Source of the DNA: DATMGU01 sp035555315
GTDB lineage: Bacteria > Pseudomonadota > Alphaproteobacteria > ATCC43930 > CGMCC-115725
Assembly (NCBI GenBank): GCA_035555315.1
Contig: DATMGU010000110.1
Span: 1-64,000, forward strand
Direction: 5' to 3'
Length of the DNA: 64,000 nt
The notes beneath the pieces are model-generated. The model saw only the letters and a list, made by a program, of their open reading frames with translations, did not search any database and was not told the DNA's origin. The translations under genes and the position numbers were made by a program. This document shows positions 63,027 to 64,000 of the stretch, in pieces (the stretch's first letter is position 1; each line of letters begins with the position of its first letter).

Positions 63027-64000
63027 CGCCCCCCACGCGACCGCTCTTCGTCGGCATCGACGCCGGCACCTCCGGCGTTCGCGCGATCGCGATCGACGAG
63101 GCGGGGCGCATCGCGGCCCAGGGATCGGCGCCCTTGCCGCCGTCACGGCGGAGCGGCCCGGCGATCGAGCAGGATCCGGCCGACTGGTGGCGCGCCCTCA
63201 CGACCTCGATCGGTCAGATGATCGAGCGCGCCGGTCGGGCCGAGATCGCGGCCTGCGCGGTGGATGGCACGTCCGGCACGATCCTGTTCGCCGACCGGAC
63301 CGGCACGCCGCTCGGGCCGGCGCTGCTCTACAACGATGCGCGGGCGGTTGCCCAGGCGGAGCGCATCGCCGCGGTCGCCCCATCGGCAAGCGGCGCCCAC
63401 GGGCCGACGTCGGCGCTCGCCAAGCTGCTGCATTTGCAGCCGGGACGACCGGCCTCGGCGCGGCATCTGCTCCATCAGGCCGACTGGCTCGCCGGGCGGC
63501 TGACCGGCCGGTTTGGGGTGAGCGACGAGAACAACGTGCTGAAGCTCGGCTATGACGGGATCGCCCGACGCTGGCCCGGCTGGTTCGACGCCCTGGGGGT
63601 GGAGCGGGCGCTTCTGCCGGAAGTGGTGCCGCCGGGGACGCCGATCGGACGGCTCGGCCGGTCGGCGGCCCGGGAACTTGGCCTGCCCGAGGGCATTCCG
63701 GTGGTCGCGGGCACGACGGACGGCGTCGCCGCCTTCCTCGCGACGGGCGCGCACGAGCCCGGCGACGGCGTCACGTCGCTCGGCTCCACCCTGGTCATCA
63801 AGCTGCTGACCGATCGCCCGATCTTCTCCCCGGCCGACGGCATCTACAGTCATCGCCTGGGCGAACTCTGGCTCCCCGGTGGCGCCGCCAACACGGGCGG
63901 GGCCGCCCTGTTGAGATATTTCGATAGAGAGAGAATGATCGAATTGAGCAGGCATCTCGATCCCGCCCATCCGACCGGTCTGGATTATTGGCCGCTGCCC
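63023..64000 (+). CDS. FGGY carbohydrate kinase, D-ribulose-kinase-like (partial, runs off window)
   Basis: The open frame from the ATG at 63023 continues without a stop to the window end, giving the first 326 residues. The N-terminus VGIDAGTSGVRAIAIDEAG (about 10-28), AVDGTSGTILF and LYNDAR resemble D-ribulose/xylulose kinases of the FGGY family and differ clearly from the EryA-like kinase at 58122. The GlpD-like stop overlaps its start. The second kinase suggests that a ketose, perhaps ribulose, is also fed into the pathway. The C-terminal adenosine-binding part is beyond the window. Confidence 0.85.
   Translation, partial: MTPPTRPLFVGIDAGTSGVRAIAIDEAGRIAAQGSAPLPPSRRSGPAIEQDPADWWRALTTSIGQMIERAGRAEIAACAVDGTSGTILFADRTGTPLGPALLYNDARAVAQAERIAAVAPSASGAHGPTSALAKLLHLQPGRPASARHLLHQADWLAGRLTGRFGVSDENNVLKLGYDGIARRWPGWFDALGVERALLPEVVPPGTPIGRLGRSAARELGLPEGIPVVAGTTDGVAAFLATGAHEPGDGVTSLGSTLVIKLLTDRPIFSPADGIYSHRLGELWLPGGAANTGGAALLRYFDRERMIELSRHLDPAHPTGLDYWPLP

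Overview
The window is GC-rich DNA with tightly packed genes, many 4-base ATGA/GTGA start-stop overlaps, and no rRNA, tRNA, phage, transposase or CRISPR signal. The gene families (MptABCDE/GlpSTPQV-like polyol importer, EryA/EryD-like proteins, abundant CoxL-type molybdenum hydroxylases, FCD-type GntR regulators, FixH-family protein in a Cus operon) suggest a chromosomal accessory-metabolism region of a soil or plant-associated alphaproteobacterium. The genus cannot be read from the sequence.

Layout: (1) 10-6740, minus strand: a Cu/Ag efflux operon (Met/Cys-rich small protein, FixH-like protein, CusC, CusB, CusA). (2) 6773-17619: a GntR regulator between two divergent units. The left unit is a THI5/NMT1-type ABC importer with a flavin-dependent monooxygenase. 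The right unit is SDR, aminotransferase, alpha/beta hydrolase, M20 amidohydrolase and bicupin. (3) 17641-27719: a LysR regulator divergent from a Pot-type ABC importer, a CoxS-CoxL-CoxM molybdenum hydroxylase and a formamidase-like hydrolase. (4) 27874-29973: a chemoreceptor. (5) 30027-35946: a lactonase-type metallo-hydrolase and a carboxymuconolactone-decarboxylase-like protein, divergent from GntR, a beta-hydroxyacid dehydrogenase and a two-subunit Mo enzyme with a Tat signal. (6) 36085-42237: an acid-type catabolic operon (MFS, lactonase, dehydrogenase, hydratase, Ldh-type dehydrogenase) with a UTRA GntR. (7) 42345-47805: an idonate/gluconate-type cassette (MFS, IdnO-like, enolase-superfamily dehydratase, GntR, IdnD). 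(8) 47840-51346: a Mo-hydroxylase large subunit without partner subunits, and an IclR regulator. (9) 51515-64000: a polyol cassette (SorC/EryD-like regulator, ABC importer with two different ATPases, EryA-like kinase, D-2-hydroxyacid dehydrogenase, class II aldolase, GlpD/EryB-like dehydrogenase, second FGGY kinase running off the window).

From 6.7 kb onward the window is a chain of substrate-specific catabolic cassettes. Nearly every cassette carries its own transporter and its own regulator, and intergenic inverted repeats that look like operators lie beside most regulators. The strongest candidates for undescribed biology are the nitrogenous-compound cassette in (2), with its degenerate SDR and shared operator-like motif; the importer/hydroxylase/hydrolase operon in (3); and the polyol cassette in (9), whose two ATPases are reciprocally degenerate and whose enzymes suggest an aldolase route. 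Substrates are inferred from families and context only.
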